NCBI RefSeq assembly: GCF_900120005.1
Contig: NZ_LT635447.1
Coordinates: 86,828 to 150,827 of the forward strand
Source of the DNA: Holdemania sp. Marseille-P2844
GTDB taxonomy: Bacteria; Bacillota_I; Bacilli_A; Erysipelotrichales; Erysipelotrichaceae
Length of the DNA stretch: 64,000 bases
Reading direction: 5' to 3'
This document shows, piece after piece, positions 1-8,289 of the stretch (positions are counted from its first letter, which is position 1; the number at the start of each line of letters is the position of its first letter). The translations under genes were made by a program, and so were the position numbers. The notes under the pieces were generated by a model. The model worked only from the letters and a program-made list of their open reading frames with translations, had not been told where the DNA came from and ran no database searches.

Positions 1-583
1 TCGGGCAATGCCCCTCTAACGGCAGCAGCGGCCGTTTCTTTTTGCACAGCGCGACAATCTGACGAATCAGCGTGTCTTCCTCACTGACCAGCTCCTTGAA
101 GTTCATGACTTCACCCAGGCAGCGGATCTGCGGATTGTCCAGCAGCTTGTCCACTTCTTCTAAGCCGATCACGCCGCCGGTCGTTTCGCAATCCAGATTG
201 GTGGAGGGTACGGAAGAGGGAATTCCATAGAAAATATCCATGACCGGCTCGCTGGCCATGAACGCTTCGATGCCCGCCAGTCCAAACACATTGGCGATCT
301 CATGCGGATCGGCGACCACCGTCGTGACGCCGAAGGACAGCGCCTGCCGGGAAAATTCGGTCGGGATGGTCATCGAGCTTTCAACATGCATGTGGATGTC
401 GATCAAGCCAGGAATCATCCAGCGCCCCTGAGCGTCGATTTCCTGATCCGCGGGCCGGCGTTGTTCCTCTTCGGTTTCCTGCAGCTGAGCGAACTGTCCG
501 TCACGGATCAGCACGCTTTTTTCCTCAAATGTCTGCGTATAGCTGTTGAACACGCGGGCGTTGCGGATTCTCATTGTACTCAT
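1..583 (-). CDS. ade: Adenine deaminase, N-terminal part (runs off the left edge)
   Basis: Translating the minus strand from the ATG at 583 gives an amidohydrolase N-terminus. It has the metal-site motif GLIDIHMHVESSM near residue 60, then GVTTVVADPHEIANVFG, a pattern typical of adenine deaminases, which convert adenine to hypoxanthine in the cytosol. The ATG at 583 follows AAAGGAG at an 8-nt distance; the ATG three codons later is too far from it. About 194 codons are visible and the C-terminus lies outside the window. The gene follows a PotABCD-like importer under a purine-type riboswitch, which fits purine salvage. Family assignment is confident; substrate is inferred from family. Confidence 0.88.
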   Translation of the reverse strand, partial: MSTMRIRNARVFNSYTQTFEEKSVLIRDGQFAQLQETEEEQRRPADQEIDAQGRWMIPGLIDIHMHVESSMTIPTEFSRQALSFGVTTVVADPHEIANVFGLAGIEAFMASEPVMDIFYGIPSSVPSTNLDCETTGGVIGLEEVDKLLDNPQIRCLGEVMNFKELVSEEDTLIRQIVALCKKKRPLLPLEGHCP

Positions 584-611
584 GCGATTTTCTCCTTTCA
601 CCTCTGATTTG

Positions 612-647
612 AAACAGGGCAGGACCCGTGTTGGACCCTGCCTTGTC
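612..647 (-). terminator. Possible weak terminator between transporter and ade
   Basis: On the minus strand GGCAGG and CCTGCC form a six-base stem after the stop of the binding-protein gene, followed by a short T-containing stretch (CTGTTTC). The T tract is weak, so this may be an attenuating hairpin rather than a full stop. It would let ade be expressed at a lower level than the transporter. Confidence 0.35.
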
Positions 648-682
648 GTTGCTTCCTGATCCTTCAGGAAAATTTCCAGATG

Positions 683-1741
683 TTAGTTGTTGATCGTGCG
701 GTTCCACTGATCCGTCCACTGCGCCATCAGCGGGTTGACAAACGAATAGTCGATCGACTTCGCACGCTCCGCCACGTCGCCGTAAGTCATGTTCGCGGAC
801 TGTTCCGGCGTCAGTTCCACGTTCTTGTTAACCGGGCCTTCGTTCAGCGTGACCGCGGTGACGGACTGCAGCTCCTGGGAAATCCGCCAGTTGATATACA
901 TGTAAGCCAGATCTTTGTTTTTGGAGTTCTTGTTGATATCAATCGTGTTGAAGTTCGCGTAGGTGTAATCGGCCGGGACGACAAATTCCACATTCGGAGC
1001 CGCGTTCTTGATAACCGGCACGCCGAAGTCGCCGACGACCGCAACCGCGATTTCCCCGGCCGCAAACATATTTGCCAAATCGCTTGACTTGGAATAGGTT
1101 CTGACGATATTGGATTTCAGCTCGTTCAGCGCTTCAAACGCCGCTGCTCCGTCGTCCGTTGTGATATCGACGCCCTTGTAGTCGGAAGCCAGGTAAACCA
1201 TCGCCGGGCCAAAGGTCGTCGACAGCTCTGGAATCGACAGCTTGCCTGCCAGTTCTGGTTTCCACAAATCCGCCCAGCTGGTAATTTCAAAGCCGACGGC
1301 TTCCTTATCATAAATGATGCCGATGCTGTTGAGCGTATAAGCCGGACCGTATCCCTGGGCGACCGTCGATTTCGCGCCTTCAATGATGTTGTCCAGATTC
1401 GGAATCTGGGTGGTGTCGATCTTTTCAAACAGGTCGGCGACATAGCCGTTGGCCGCCGCAGCCTGCGACAGCTCGATGACGTCGACGGTGGAATCCGGGT
1501 TGGTAGACAACTTGGTATAACGGTTGGCCGTCGTATCGGTTTCCAGGATGACCTTACAGTTGCACAGTTCCTCAAACGGGCCATACACGTCCTCAACGAG
1601 CACGTCTTCGCTTAACCCCCAGGTCGAAACGGTCAGCGTGCGCTGGCCTTCGGTCTGGCCTTCGCCTTCCGGCTTGCTGGAACAGCCGCTCACAGCCGCA
1701 ATCATGGCCAGAGCGCAGAGCGAAATCATCAGCTTTCTCAT
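683..1741 (-). CDS. ABC transporter substrate-binding lipoprotein, PotD-like
   Basis: 352 residues. A lipoprotein signal peptide ends in the lipobox AVSGC (Cys about residue 20), so the protein is probably anchored on the outer face of the membrane. The rest resembles the extracellular solute-binding family of spermidine/putrescine-type importers. It lies downstream of an ATPase gene and two permease genes on the same strand, so it should be the binding component of that importer. AAGGAGGAAAG precedes the ATG. The operon starts with a purine-type riboswitch and ends in ade, so the true ligand may be a purine-related compound rather than a polyamine; this is inference from context. Confidence 0.85.
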   Translation of the reverse strand: MRKLMISLCALAMIAAVSGCSSKPEGEGQTEGQRTLTVSTWGLSEDVLVEDVYGPFEELCNCKVILETDTTANRYTKLSTNPDSTVDVIELSQAAAANGYVADLFEKIDTTQIPNLDNIIEGAKSTVAQGYGPAYTLNSIGIIYDKEAVGFEITSWADLWKPELAGKLSIPELSTTFGPAMVYLASDYKGVDITTDDGAAAFEALNELKSNIVRTYSKSSDLANMFAAGEIAVAVVGDFGVPVIKNAAPNVEFVVPADYTYANFNTIDINKNSKNKDLAYMYINWRISQELQSVTAVTLNEGPVNKNVELTPEQSANMTYGDVAERAKSIDYSFVNPLMAQWTDQWNRTINN

Positions 1742-1910
1742 TTTCTTTCCTCCTTAAAATGTCAGCTAGTTCTTCTATGGAAATTCCAAACGGAAGTCCG
1801 GCGGATTTTCCAGATGTTTCTCAGAAAACCCGACGGTTTCTGCTCGGAAGCAGAGTGCGTCATCTTTCCTGCAGCCTCATCCCGCAGGATGGCCGCGGCC
1901 GGAAATTAGA

Positions 1911-2948
1911 TTAAACCAGTACGATCTTGGCGGCCGGCAGCTGGATTTTGATCGTGTCGCCGGCTTTGTAAAGCGCGCCGGAGCCGTCGTTAACGACTAA
2001 CCGCCCGATCGGTGTGCTCAGCTCATATTGATAGCTCTTGCCCAAATAGGTGCGGACCTCAATTTTAGCTGTGACGGTGTTGCCAGCGGCCTCCTCATTC
2101 GTGACGATCTGGATATCGTCCGGACGGATCGTGCCCAGACATTCGCTTTTCCCACAATCCATCTTAGCGGTGAAGAGAGAACCGTCGTTGGCCCGATAGG
2201 TATTTTCTTGAGTCTTGCGCAGCTGGATGAAATTTTCAAAGCCGATAAACCGAGCGACAAACTCCGTTTTCGGCCGGGAGTAGATTTCCTCCGGTGTGCC
2301 GAACTGTTCGATCACGCCGCCGTTCATGACCGCGACTTTATCCGAAATCGAGAAGCATTCTTCCTGATCGTGAGTGACAAATACCGTCGTGATGCCCAGC
2401 TTCTTCTGCAGCCGCTTGATCTCGACGCGCATGTTCAGACGCAGCTTCGCGTCCAGATTGGACAACGGTTCGTCCAATAACAGTAAGCGCGGCTCAATGA
2501 CCAGCGCCCGGGCCAGTGCGACACGCTGCCGCTGCCCGCCGGAGAGCTGCTTCGGAAAGCGCAGGGCGTACTCCGTCAGATCGCAGACCTCCAGAATTTC
2601 CTTGATCTTGCGGTCCATTTCCGCCTTTTCCATCTTTCTCAGCTTTAAGCCGAACGCGACGTTTTCATAGACGCTTAAATGCGGAAACAGCGCGTAGCTC
2701 TGGAAAACCAGACCGAAGTTGCGCTTATGCACCGGCACTTTCGTCATTTCTTCCGTATCGACAAACAGCTGACCGCTGCTGGGAATGATGAATCCGGCAA
2801 TGACCCGCAGTGTCGTCGTCTTGCCGCAGCCGGAAGGTCCTAACAGGGACACCAGCTCGCCTTCGCCGATCTCTAAATTCAGGCCCTTGAGGATCTGGGT
2901 TTTGCCGTCATAGCTGACGTTGATATCGTTTAAGGTTACCTTTGACAT
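1911..2948 (-). CDS. ABC transporter ATP-binding protein, PotA-like
   Basis: 345 residues. Walker A GPSGCGKTT lies at about residues 37-45, the signature LSGGQRQRV near 135, Walker B LLLLDEP near 155 and the switch histidine in FVTHDQ near 190. A C-terminal TOBE-like region of about 80 residues follows, as in PotA/MalK-type ATPases. It powers the importer formed with the two upstream permeases and the lipoprotein encoded 170 nt downstream. Length and domain order are normal for the family. The gene is separated from the permease gene by 10 nt, so translation is probably coupled. Confidence 0.92.
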   Translation of the reverse strand: MSKVTLNDINVSYDGKTQILKGLNLEIGEGELVSLLGPSGCGKTTTLRVIAGFIIPSSGQLFVDTEEMTKVPVHKRNFGLVFQSYALFPHLSVYENVAFGLKLRKMEKAEMDRKIKEILEVCDLTEYALRFPKQLSGGQRQRVALARALVIEPRLLLLDEPLSNLDAKLRLNMRVEIKRLQKKLGITTVFVTHDQEECFSISDKVAVMNGGVIEQFGTPEEIYSRPKTEFVARFIGFENFIQLRKTQENTYRANDGSLFTAKMDCGKSECLGTIRPDDIQIVTNEEAAGNTVTAKIEVRTYLGKSYQYELSTPIGRLVVNDGSGALYKAGDTIKIQLPAAKIVLV

Positions 2949-2958
2949 GCTTTTCCTC

Positions 2959-3741
2959 CTACTTCGTCAGGGCCCCGATGCCCAGTGTCTTTTCGACCAC
3001 AAACATGATCGCGATCGTCGCCGCCATCAGCAGCACGCTGACCGCCGAAACGGTCGGATCGTAGAAATATTCGATGTAATTCATCAATGCCGTCGGCAGC
3101 GTCCGCACGCCCGGCCCGCTTAAGAACATCGAAACCGGAATGTTGTTGAAGGAATTGATGAACGCCAGCATAAACGCCGCGACAATTCCTGAAGAAATAT
3201 TCGGCAGCACGACCTTGAAGAACGCCTGCGCCTTGCCGCAGCCCAGCGTCCAGGCCATTTCCTCAATCGAAAAATCAAATTGTTCCAGTGCAGAGCCGAC
3301 AACCCGGATGACATAGGGCAGCACAACCAGGAAGTGACCGATCAGTAAGCCCTGCATGACCGGCAGCTTCAGCTTCAGAACGATGAACTGATATAACGAA
3401 TAACCGACGACGATGCCCGGAATGATCGTCGGAGACAAGAAGAAGCTTTTCAGCAGTTTTTTGCCTCTGACGCTGTTGCGGCTGAGCGCATAAGCGGCCG
3501 GGACTCCGACCAGCAGCGCGATCAGCGTCGCCACGATCGCCAGCATGAAGCTGAGCTGGAAGCCGCTGAGGAAGGATTTCGTCGCGAAGACGTTGGCAAA
3601 CCATTTGAAGGTAAAGCCGGAGATCGGGAAACTGATCGTCGGCGCCGTGTTGAACGCCGTCACCGCAATGATCGCCAGCGGCAGAAACAGAAAGCCGAAC
3701 ACAAGGCAGGCATAGAAGGTCAGAAATTTATTTTTACGCAT
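2959..3741 (-). CDS. ABC transporter permease, PotC-like
   Basis: 260 residues with about six predicted membrane segments. The cytoplasmic coupling loop is recognisable as EMAWTLGCGKAQAFFKVVLP, the EAA-type motif that docks on the ATPase. Its ATG overlaps the stop region of the preceding permease gene at 3741, which indicates translational coupling. Together with its neighbour it should form the heterodimeric channel of the importer. Confidence 0.9.
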   Translation of the reverse strand: MRKNKFLTFYACLVFGFLFLPLAIIAVTAFNTAPTISFPISGFTFKWFANVFATKSFLSGFQLSFMLAIVATLIALLVGVPAAYALSRNSVRGKKLLKSFFLSPTIIPGIVVGYSLYQFIVLKLKLPVMQGLLIGHFLVVLPYVIRVVGSALEQFDFSIEEMAWTLGCGKAQAFFKVVLPNISSGIVAAFMLAFINSFNNIPVSMFLSGPGVRTLPTALMNYIEYFYDPTVSAVSVLLMAATIAIMFVVEKTLGIGALTK

Positions 3742-4571
3742 CAGTTTTCACCCCGCTTATCCAGCCGGCCGGCAATGGCGTTGAGTCCCTTCATGACGAT
3801 CAGCGTCGTCACGATCATGACTAACGCCACCACGCTCGCGCCGGTCCAGTCGTTGAGCGTCATCGCCCGCTGATAGATCAGCGTCGACAGCAGCATGTTT
3901 TTCGGACCGCCTAATAACTGCGGCGTCGTGTACGCCGTCATCGCGCCGGTAAACACCAGCACCGCCCCGGTGATGATGCCCGGGATCGACATTGGCAGAA
4001 TAACCTTGACAAAGGAGAGCAGCCGGCTGGCGCCCAGACTTTCCGCCGCTTCCATCATATCATTGTCAATGTTTTCCATGACGCCGACCAGCGTGATGAT
4101 CATTAGCGGCAGAAACAGATAGATCGTACCAACGAGAACGGAGAATTCGGTGTACAGCATCGACAGCGGCTGATCGACCAGATGCAGCGCGGAAAGAATC
4201 TGATTTACGATGCCGTTCTTGCCGAGAATGTTGATCCAGGCAAAGGCTCGGATGACCGAGTTTGTCAGCATCGGAAACAGTGCGACGGACATCAGAATAC
4301 CGCGCCATTTCTTTGAGACCCGGGAAATAAAATACGCCGTCGGAATCCCCAGAATCATGCAGACCAGCGTGCAGACTAACGCAATCCGCAGCGTCCGGAC
4401 AAAGATTTTGATGTAATAAGGATCCTGGAAAAAGGCGATGTAGCGGCTTAACGTCACCGCTCCGCCTTCAAATACGGTCGGTAACAGAACCGCCAGCAGC
4501 GGAAGGATCAGCACGACCACAAGCAGGATCGTGATCGGCGCGATCAGCAGGATTGTTGACTGTTTTTTCAT
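3741..4571 (-). CDS. ABC transporter permease, PotB-like
   Basis: 276 residues and about six membrane segments. The EAA loop reads EAAESLGASRLLSFVKVILP. It is the first gene of the operon; AAGGGGAA precedes the ATG. The riboswitch terminator lies only about 25 nt upstream of the start codon, so expression of the whole transporter depends on that switch. The PotB/PotC-type fold is clear, but the transported compound cannot be read from the sequence. Confidence 0.9.
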   Translation of the reverse strand: MKKQSTILLIAPITILLVVVLILPLLAVLLPTVFEGGAVTLSRYIAFFQDPYYIKIFVRTLRIALVCTLVCMILGIPTAYFISRVSKKWRGILMSVALFPMLTNSVIRAFAWINILGKNGIVNQILSALHLVDQPLSMLYTEFSVLVGTIYLFLPLMIITLVGVMENIDNDMMEAAESLGASRLLSFVKVILPMSIPGIITGAVLVFTGAMTAYTTPQLLGGPKNMLLSTLIYQRAMTLNDWTGASVVALVMIVTTLIVMKGLNAIAGRLDKRGEN

Positions 4572-4595
4572 GAGTTCCCCTTCCTGATTTCAAAT

Positions 4596-4624
4596 AAAAA
4601 ACTTCTACCGGCACGATAGAAGTC
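4596..4624 (-). terminator. Riboswitch-controlled intrinsic terminator
   Basis: On the minus strand ACTTCTA and TAGAAGT form a perfect 7-bp stem followed by a T run (TTTTTTATTT). Its 5' side includes TCTATCGT, which is also complementary to the ACGATAGA at the 3' strand of riboswitch stem P1. The terminator and an antiterminator are therefore mutually exclusive, the layout of a ligand-induced OFF switch. Confidence 0.85.
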
Positions 4625-4646
4625 ACAGACAGAGTTGTCCCTTGAA

Positions 4647-4720
4647 TTCTATCGTAGTCCAATATATAGCCATTGGGTAGAAACTCTTCACGCTGTTCCC
4701 TGTGAAGATATACGATAAGA
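4647..4720 (-). promoter_or_regulatory. Purine-type riboswitch aptamer with unusual loops
   Basis: The minus strand shows stem P1 (ATCGTATA with ACTACGAT), a 7-bp P2 (TCTTCAC/GTGAAGA), the conserved junction GTTTCTACC, P3 (CCAAT/ATTGG) and the closing ACTACGA. The pyrimidine of ACTAC at the position that pairs with the ligand is C, which in this class means guanine-type rather than adenine-type recognition. The terminal loops are odd: L2 is AGGGAACAGC and L3 is GGCTATAT instead of the usual GATATGG and CCGTAAA types. AGC in L2 could still pair with GCT in L3. It controls the PotABCD-like operon. Confidence 0.82.
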
Positions 4721-4727
4721 CTCAATG

Positions 4728-4757
4728 ATTATAGCATAGAAATGTTTTTTGCAAAGT
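4728..4757 (-). promoter_or_regulatory. Promoter of the riboswitch-transporter operon
   Basis: The minus strand has TATAAT at 4728-4733 preceded by TGC (extended -10), and a TTTGCA-like -35 element about 16 nt upstream. Transcription would start just before the aptamer. Confidence 0.6.
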
Positions 4758-4902
4758 TGAAAATTTGCTTTCATTTGTTTTTTTTCGTTCTTTTCTTAAA
4801 AAAAAGCCTTCATAAAGGGGGATTACCGAATTTTTCCTTCCTTTAAACATATGGAATTCCCCAATTCTTTCCATTCTTAATTTTCACTTCTATTCTGTAT
4901 GT

Positions 4903-4923
4903 AAGGCAGGCTGAGCCTGCCTT
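4903..4923. terminator. Perfect inverted repeat after the M15 peptidase gene
   Basis: AAGGCAGGCT and AGCCTGCCTT are separated by one base and lie right after the stop of the peptidase gene. The position suits a transcription terminator for that gene, but no long T run follows on either strand. The 4741-4902 stretch upstream of it is AT-rich and holds no gene I can support. Confidence 0.5.
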
Positions 4924-4929
4924 GTCTGT

Positions 4930-5616
4930 TTATGGATCGATCACCGTCGGGGTTCGTCCGATGCCGACGACTTCCGCCGCAATTCTTCTCCAGGTCTGAC
5001 AGCCGGCGATACCGTCTGCGCCCAAACCGTTATCGCGCTGATACTGAATCAGCGCTGTGCGGGTCGCGTTGCCGAATTTGCCATCCAGCCAGCGCGTCGA
5101 ATAGCCCAGGGCATTCAGTGCGTCCTGCAGCACCAGCGTGTAGCAGCCCACCGAACCTTCACGCAGCGTCGGGAATCCCGATGTGCCGCCGCAGGCGCCG
5201 CGGGCATAACGGCGGTCGAAGTGAACCCAGGTCGGGGTCATCGACAGGGGTTCGACATAACCCCAGACGCCGAGGTTGTTCGCTGTCCGCCAGATCTGAT
5301 TACGCTGACTTTGCGACAGCCGCTGGCCGACGTCAAAGGAGACGCCGACGTAATGCTGTGACTGCAGGCCGTGGCCGCCTTCCCAGATCCGCTTAAACGC
5401 GTAACCGACCGGAATCGCCGCGCCGTAGGTCCGCCGGGTGGCGTTCCAGGCTTCCATCGCCGTCGTCGTCGTCCAGAAAACCGTGGACCGGCTGGAACCA
5501 CGGAATTCCCGGACTAATAACGTCCTGCCGTAGGAATACGGCATCGGGTCGTTTTCTGCCCGCCATTCCGTATAAATCTGATTGGTGTCCGGATCATAAA
5601 CCATAATTTTTGCCAT
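4930..5616 (-). CDS. M15-type peptidoglycan peptidase with peptidoglycan-binding domain
   Basis: 228 residues from the ATG at 5616, chosen because AGGAGGTGAG lies just ahead of it; an in-frame ATG seven codons earlier has no such site. Residues about 86-97 read SQHYVGVSFDVG, the zinc-binding S-x-H-x-x-G-x-x-x-D motif of VanY/M15 D,D- or L,D-peptidases. A second motif, WVHFD, lies near 131. A peptidoglycan-binding (PG_binding_1-like) repeat with DGKFGNATRTALIQYQ fills residues about 148-215. No signal peptide is visible, as in phage-derived endolysins, so how it reaches the wall is unclear. It may be a domesticated phage lysin or a wall-remodelling enzyme. Confidence 0.78.
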   Translation of the reverse strand: MAKIMVYDPDTNQIYTEWRAENDPMPYSYGRTLLVREFRGSSRSTVFWTTTTAMEAWNATRRTYGAAIPVGYAFKRIWEGGHGLQSQHYVGVSFDVGQRLSQSQRNQIWRTANNLGVWGYVEPLSMTPTWVHFDRRYARGACGGTSGFPTLREGSVGCYTLVLQDALNALGYSTRWLDGKFGNATRTALIQYQRDNGLGADGIAGCQTWRRIAAEVVGIGRTPTVIDP

Positions 5617-5731
5617 TGATCTCACCTCCTCATTCATGTCTATGCAGGAAAAGAAAAACGGCGTGGATAAACGCCGATCTTGATGAAAGTTTATAGCGTA
5701 TGAACAGCGGCATTCGAGACAATCAGCTTAT

Positions 5732-6406
5732 TCAGGCATCTAAAAAGGAGAAATCGGCGTCGAATAAGGAAAGTAGTTCTTTCAGTGCAGATTCGGATAG
5801 CGAATCTTCCCCTGTCAGCTGCACAAAAATCACACGGTTTTCCCGCCGCAGGAAAAAACAGGTGTCCTGTGTGCCAGGAATCTGCGCCTGCCGGATCTGT
5901 CGGATTGCCGCCTGTGGATCCTTCAGGACCTGACTTTCTTCAAACGTCAGCGATGCAAGCCAAGTTTCGTCAAGTTCCTCCGGCAGCCGCAGACAGCTGG
6001 TTTTACAACGTGTCTGCGCATTTCGCTGGCCTTTCAGATAGCCGCGCAGATCCTGCTTCATCAAATTCATAAGCTGCAAAGGCCGTGCCGACTCGATCAG
6101 CGATACGCTTGCCTTCAAAAGACTGCCTGCGTCCTCACAGCGCAGCTGTACCGTGTAATTGAGTTCCCCCAGAGCATCGCGATGCGCATCCTGACCGCTG
6201 GCTGTGAAATGATCGCAGCCGAAAGGTTTCAGCGACAACAAGACCGGCGATACTCTTTCCTGGTGTTTGAAATATAGAAAAGCGCCCAGGGCAACGACAA
6301 GTACACTCAGCAGACACCGGTTTCGCCATTTCCGATGTTTTCGGCTGCGCTCCCATGCGTATTTCAATTCATCCCCCAGCGACGTTGAATTTTCATTTTT
6401 GACCAT
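5732..6406 (-). CDS. Membrane-anchored protein of unknown function (paralogue A)
   Basis: 224 residues. A basic N-terminal stretch of about 28 residues is followed by one membrane segment (CLLSVLVVALGAFLYF), so the remaining roughly 175 residues should be outside. The motif LLSLKPFGCDHF follows the membrane segment, and the protein ends in LFDADFSFLDA. The next gene upstream (6533-7171) has the matching motifs ISMKPFGCETY and FLNADLSFIIEQ, so the two arose by duplication. Four or more cysteines lie in the external part. I do not recognise the family. Confidence 0.72.
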   Translation of the reverse strand: MVKNENSTSLGDELKYAWERSRKHRKWRNRCLLSVLVVALGAFLYFKHQERVSPVLLSLKPFGCDHFTASGQDAHRDALGELNYTVQLRCEDAGSLLKASVSLIESARPLQLMNLMKQDLRGYLKGQRNAQTRCKTSCLRLPEELDETWLASLTFEESQVLKDPQAAIRQIRQAQIPGTQDTCFFLRRENRVIFVQLTGEDSLSESALKELLSLFDADFSFLDA

Positions 6407-6532
6407 CTTCAGTTTCCTCCAAGCTGAACAGCCTTAAGCTTACCTTGGGAATATCTTGTTTTCTCCTTGTATATTTCAATTTTTTACTTGAAAAGTCTAA
6501 TCTTCGCAGCGGAAAAAGAAATTCATATTGTT

Positions 6533-7171
6533 TTATTGTTCTATGATAAACGATAGATCCGCATTAAGAAAGGTCCGCAATTCTTCAACACCTTCCTTTG
6601 TCAGTAATTCCTCTGAACTCATCGTGATCGCCGCTGCCCGGCCGTCTCTGCACAGAATGAAGAACAACGCTTCTGTACCTTCCGGCTGAAAGGCTTCAAT
6701 TTGTGTCTTGAGTTGCTGTAACGGCTGATGTAGCCCCGCTTCTGTCAAGCTCATCGCAGCCACTTGTTCTTGCGTTACCTTGTTTGGCATCACGTCTTCC
6801 GCATGTCCGCGCACTACATTCTCGAAATAAGTACTCAATTCCGATCGAATTCGTTGATCCAGCCAATCGGTTTCGTCAGAACGGAACAGCGAAGCACGCA
6901 GAGTCATTCCCACTTTTCCATATTTCTTACAGTTCATTTCGATTTGATAACGCTGATTGCCCGCTTGTGCGCTGGCTGTCTTCCTTGTAATTTCATAGGT
7001 TTCGCAGCCAAACGGCTTCATCGAGATCAGCGCCGTTTCCGCAACTTGTTGATTGCGCGCAAACAGCCAGGAACAGCAGCCCAGACCGATAAGAAAATAT
7101 ATTTTCCAACACACCTGCTTGTTCGCTGTTTTCATAATACGTCTTATTTCATTCATATCTTCTTTAAACAT
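6533..7171 (-). CDS. Membrane-anchored protein of unknown function (paralogue B)
   Basis: 212 residues with one membrane segment near residues 21-40 and a predicted external domain. It shares the layout, the KPFGC motif after the membrane segment, and the aromatic C-terminus with the product of 5732-6406. Overall identity by eye is low, so the duplication is old. The two genes are 126 nt apart on the same strand and may be co-transcribed. Function unknown. Confidence 0.7.
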   Translation of the reverse strand: MFKEDMNEIRRIMKTANKQVCWKIYFLIGLGCCSWLFARNQQVAETALISMKPFGCETYEITRKTASAQAGNQRYQIEMNCKKYGKVGMTLRASLFRSDETDWLDQRIRSELSTYFENVVRGHAEDVMPNKVTQEQVAAMSLTEAGLHQPLQQLKTQIEAFQPEGTEALFFILCRDGRAAAITMSSEELLTKEGVEELRTFLNADLSFIIEQ

Positions 7172-7257
7172 AAATTATCCCTTTCAACCAGCCTCTATGT
7201 TTCCATTGTAATCTTTTTTACGGCTTTTGCCTATCAACTTCACTTGTTTATAAAGAC

Positions 7258-7291
7258 AAAAAAACACGGAACTTCCCAGGAAATCCCGTGT
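7258..7291 (-). terminator. Terminator of the oppBCDF operon
   Basis: On the minus strand ACACGG pairs with CCGTGT, and an inner GATTTCC/GGAAGTT pairing extends the stem. A run of seven T residues follows directly. It lies just after the stop of the oppF-like gene. Confidence 0.85.
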
Positions 7292-7299
7292 GATACAGC

Positions 7300-8289
7300 T
7301 TATCGTTTTGATCCCGCTTGAAACTGGAAGCAGGAAACCTGACGGCCGTTGATGATCGACGGCTGCGGTTTGGCTTTGGCACATTCCTCGGTCGCGTATG
7401 GACAGCGGGTGCGGAAAGCGCAGCCTGACGGCGGATCCAGCGGACTCGGCAGCTCGCCCTGCAGAACGATCCGCTTCTTGGACTTGCCGATTTCCGGATC
7501 CGGAATCGGAACAGCCGATAACAGCGCTTTGGTGTAAGGATGCATCGGGTTGTGATACAAATCGCTGCTTTCGCCGATCTCCACCATGTTGCCCAGATAC
7601 ATGACGCCGATTCGGTCAGAAATATGCTTGACCATGCTCAGATCATGAGCCACAAACAGATAGGAAATGCCCAATTCCTTCTGAATGTTCTTCAACAGAT
7701 TGATAATCTGTGCCTGAATGGAAACGTCCAGTGCGGAAATTGGTTCGTCGCAGATGATGAAATCCGGATTCAGCGCCAACGTTCTGGCGATCGAAATGCG
7801 CTGCCGCTGGCCGCCGGAGAATTCATGCGGATAGCGGCGAATATGGTCCGGTTTCAATCCGACGATTTTCAACAGCTCCACGACCCGGTCTTCACGTTCT
7901 TTTGAACTGTTGTAAATATTGTGGATATCCATCGGTTCCCGGATGATTTCGCCAACGGTCATTCGCGGGTTCAGCGATGCATACGGATCCTGGAAAATCA
8001 TCTGAACCGATTTCCGGAATTCTTTTAACTCCTTGCCTTTCAGCTTGGTGATATCCTGCCCTTTGTATTCAATCGTGCCGGCTGTCGGTTCGTATAATTT
8101 CACGATCGTGCGGCCCAGCGTGGATTTTCCACAGCCGGATTCACCGACTAATCCAAAGGTTTCGCCTTTATGAATTTCAAAGCTGACGCCGTCGACAGCC
8201 TTGACAATCTGCTTCTTCGAAAACATGCCCTTGGTGACGTCGAAATGGGTCTTCAGGTCGGTAACTTTTAAAATGACTTCGCTGTTCAT
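7300..8289 (-). CDS. oppF: Oligopeptide ABC transporter ATP-binding protein OppF
   Basis: 329 residues. Walker [10 protein letters not shown] lies near residue 50, the signature FSGGQRQRI near 160 and Walker B FIICDEP just after it. The C-terminal cysteine pattern [14 protein letters not shown] is typical of OppD/OppF-type ATPases. Its ATG overlaps the oppD stop by four bases. It is the last gene of oppBCDF and is followed by a strong terminator. Together with OppD it should drive peptide import through OppB and OppC at the membrane. Dipeptide or nickel transport cannot be excluded, but two adjacent oppA-like genes favour peptides. Confidence 0.9.
   Translation of the reverse strand: MNSEVILKVTDLKTHFDVTKGMFSKKQIVKAVDGVSFEIHKGETFGLVGESGCGKSTLGRTIVKLYEPTAGTIEYKGQDITKLKGKELKEFRKSVQMIFQDPYASLNPRMTVGEIIREPMDIHNIYNSSKEREDRVVELLKIVGLKPDHIRRYPHEFSGGQRQRISIARTLALNPDFIICDEPISALDVSIQAQIINLLKNIQKELGISYLFVAHDLSMVKHISDRIGVMYLGNMVEIGESSDLYHNPMHPYTKALLSAVPIPDPEIGKSKKRIVLQGELPSPLDPPSGCAFRTRCPYATEECAKAKPQPSIINGRQVSCFQFQAGSKR

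Noticed and set aside
4741..4902. A coding region in the AT-rich gap before the M15 gene
   Set aside because: No frame with a start site; low complexity poly-T/A stretches.
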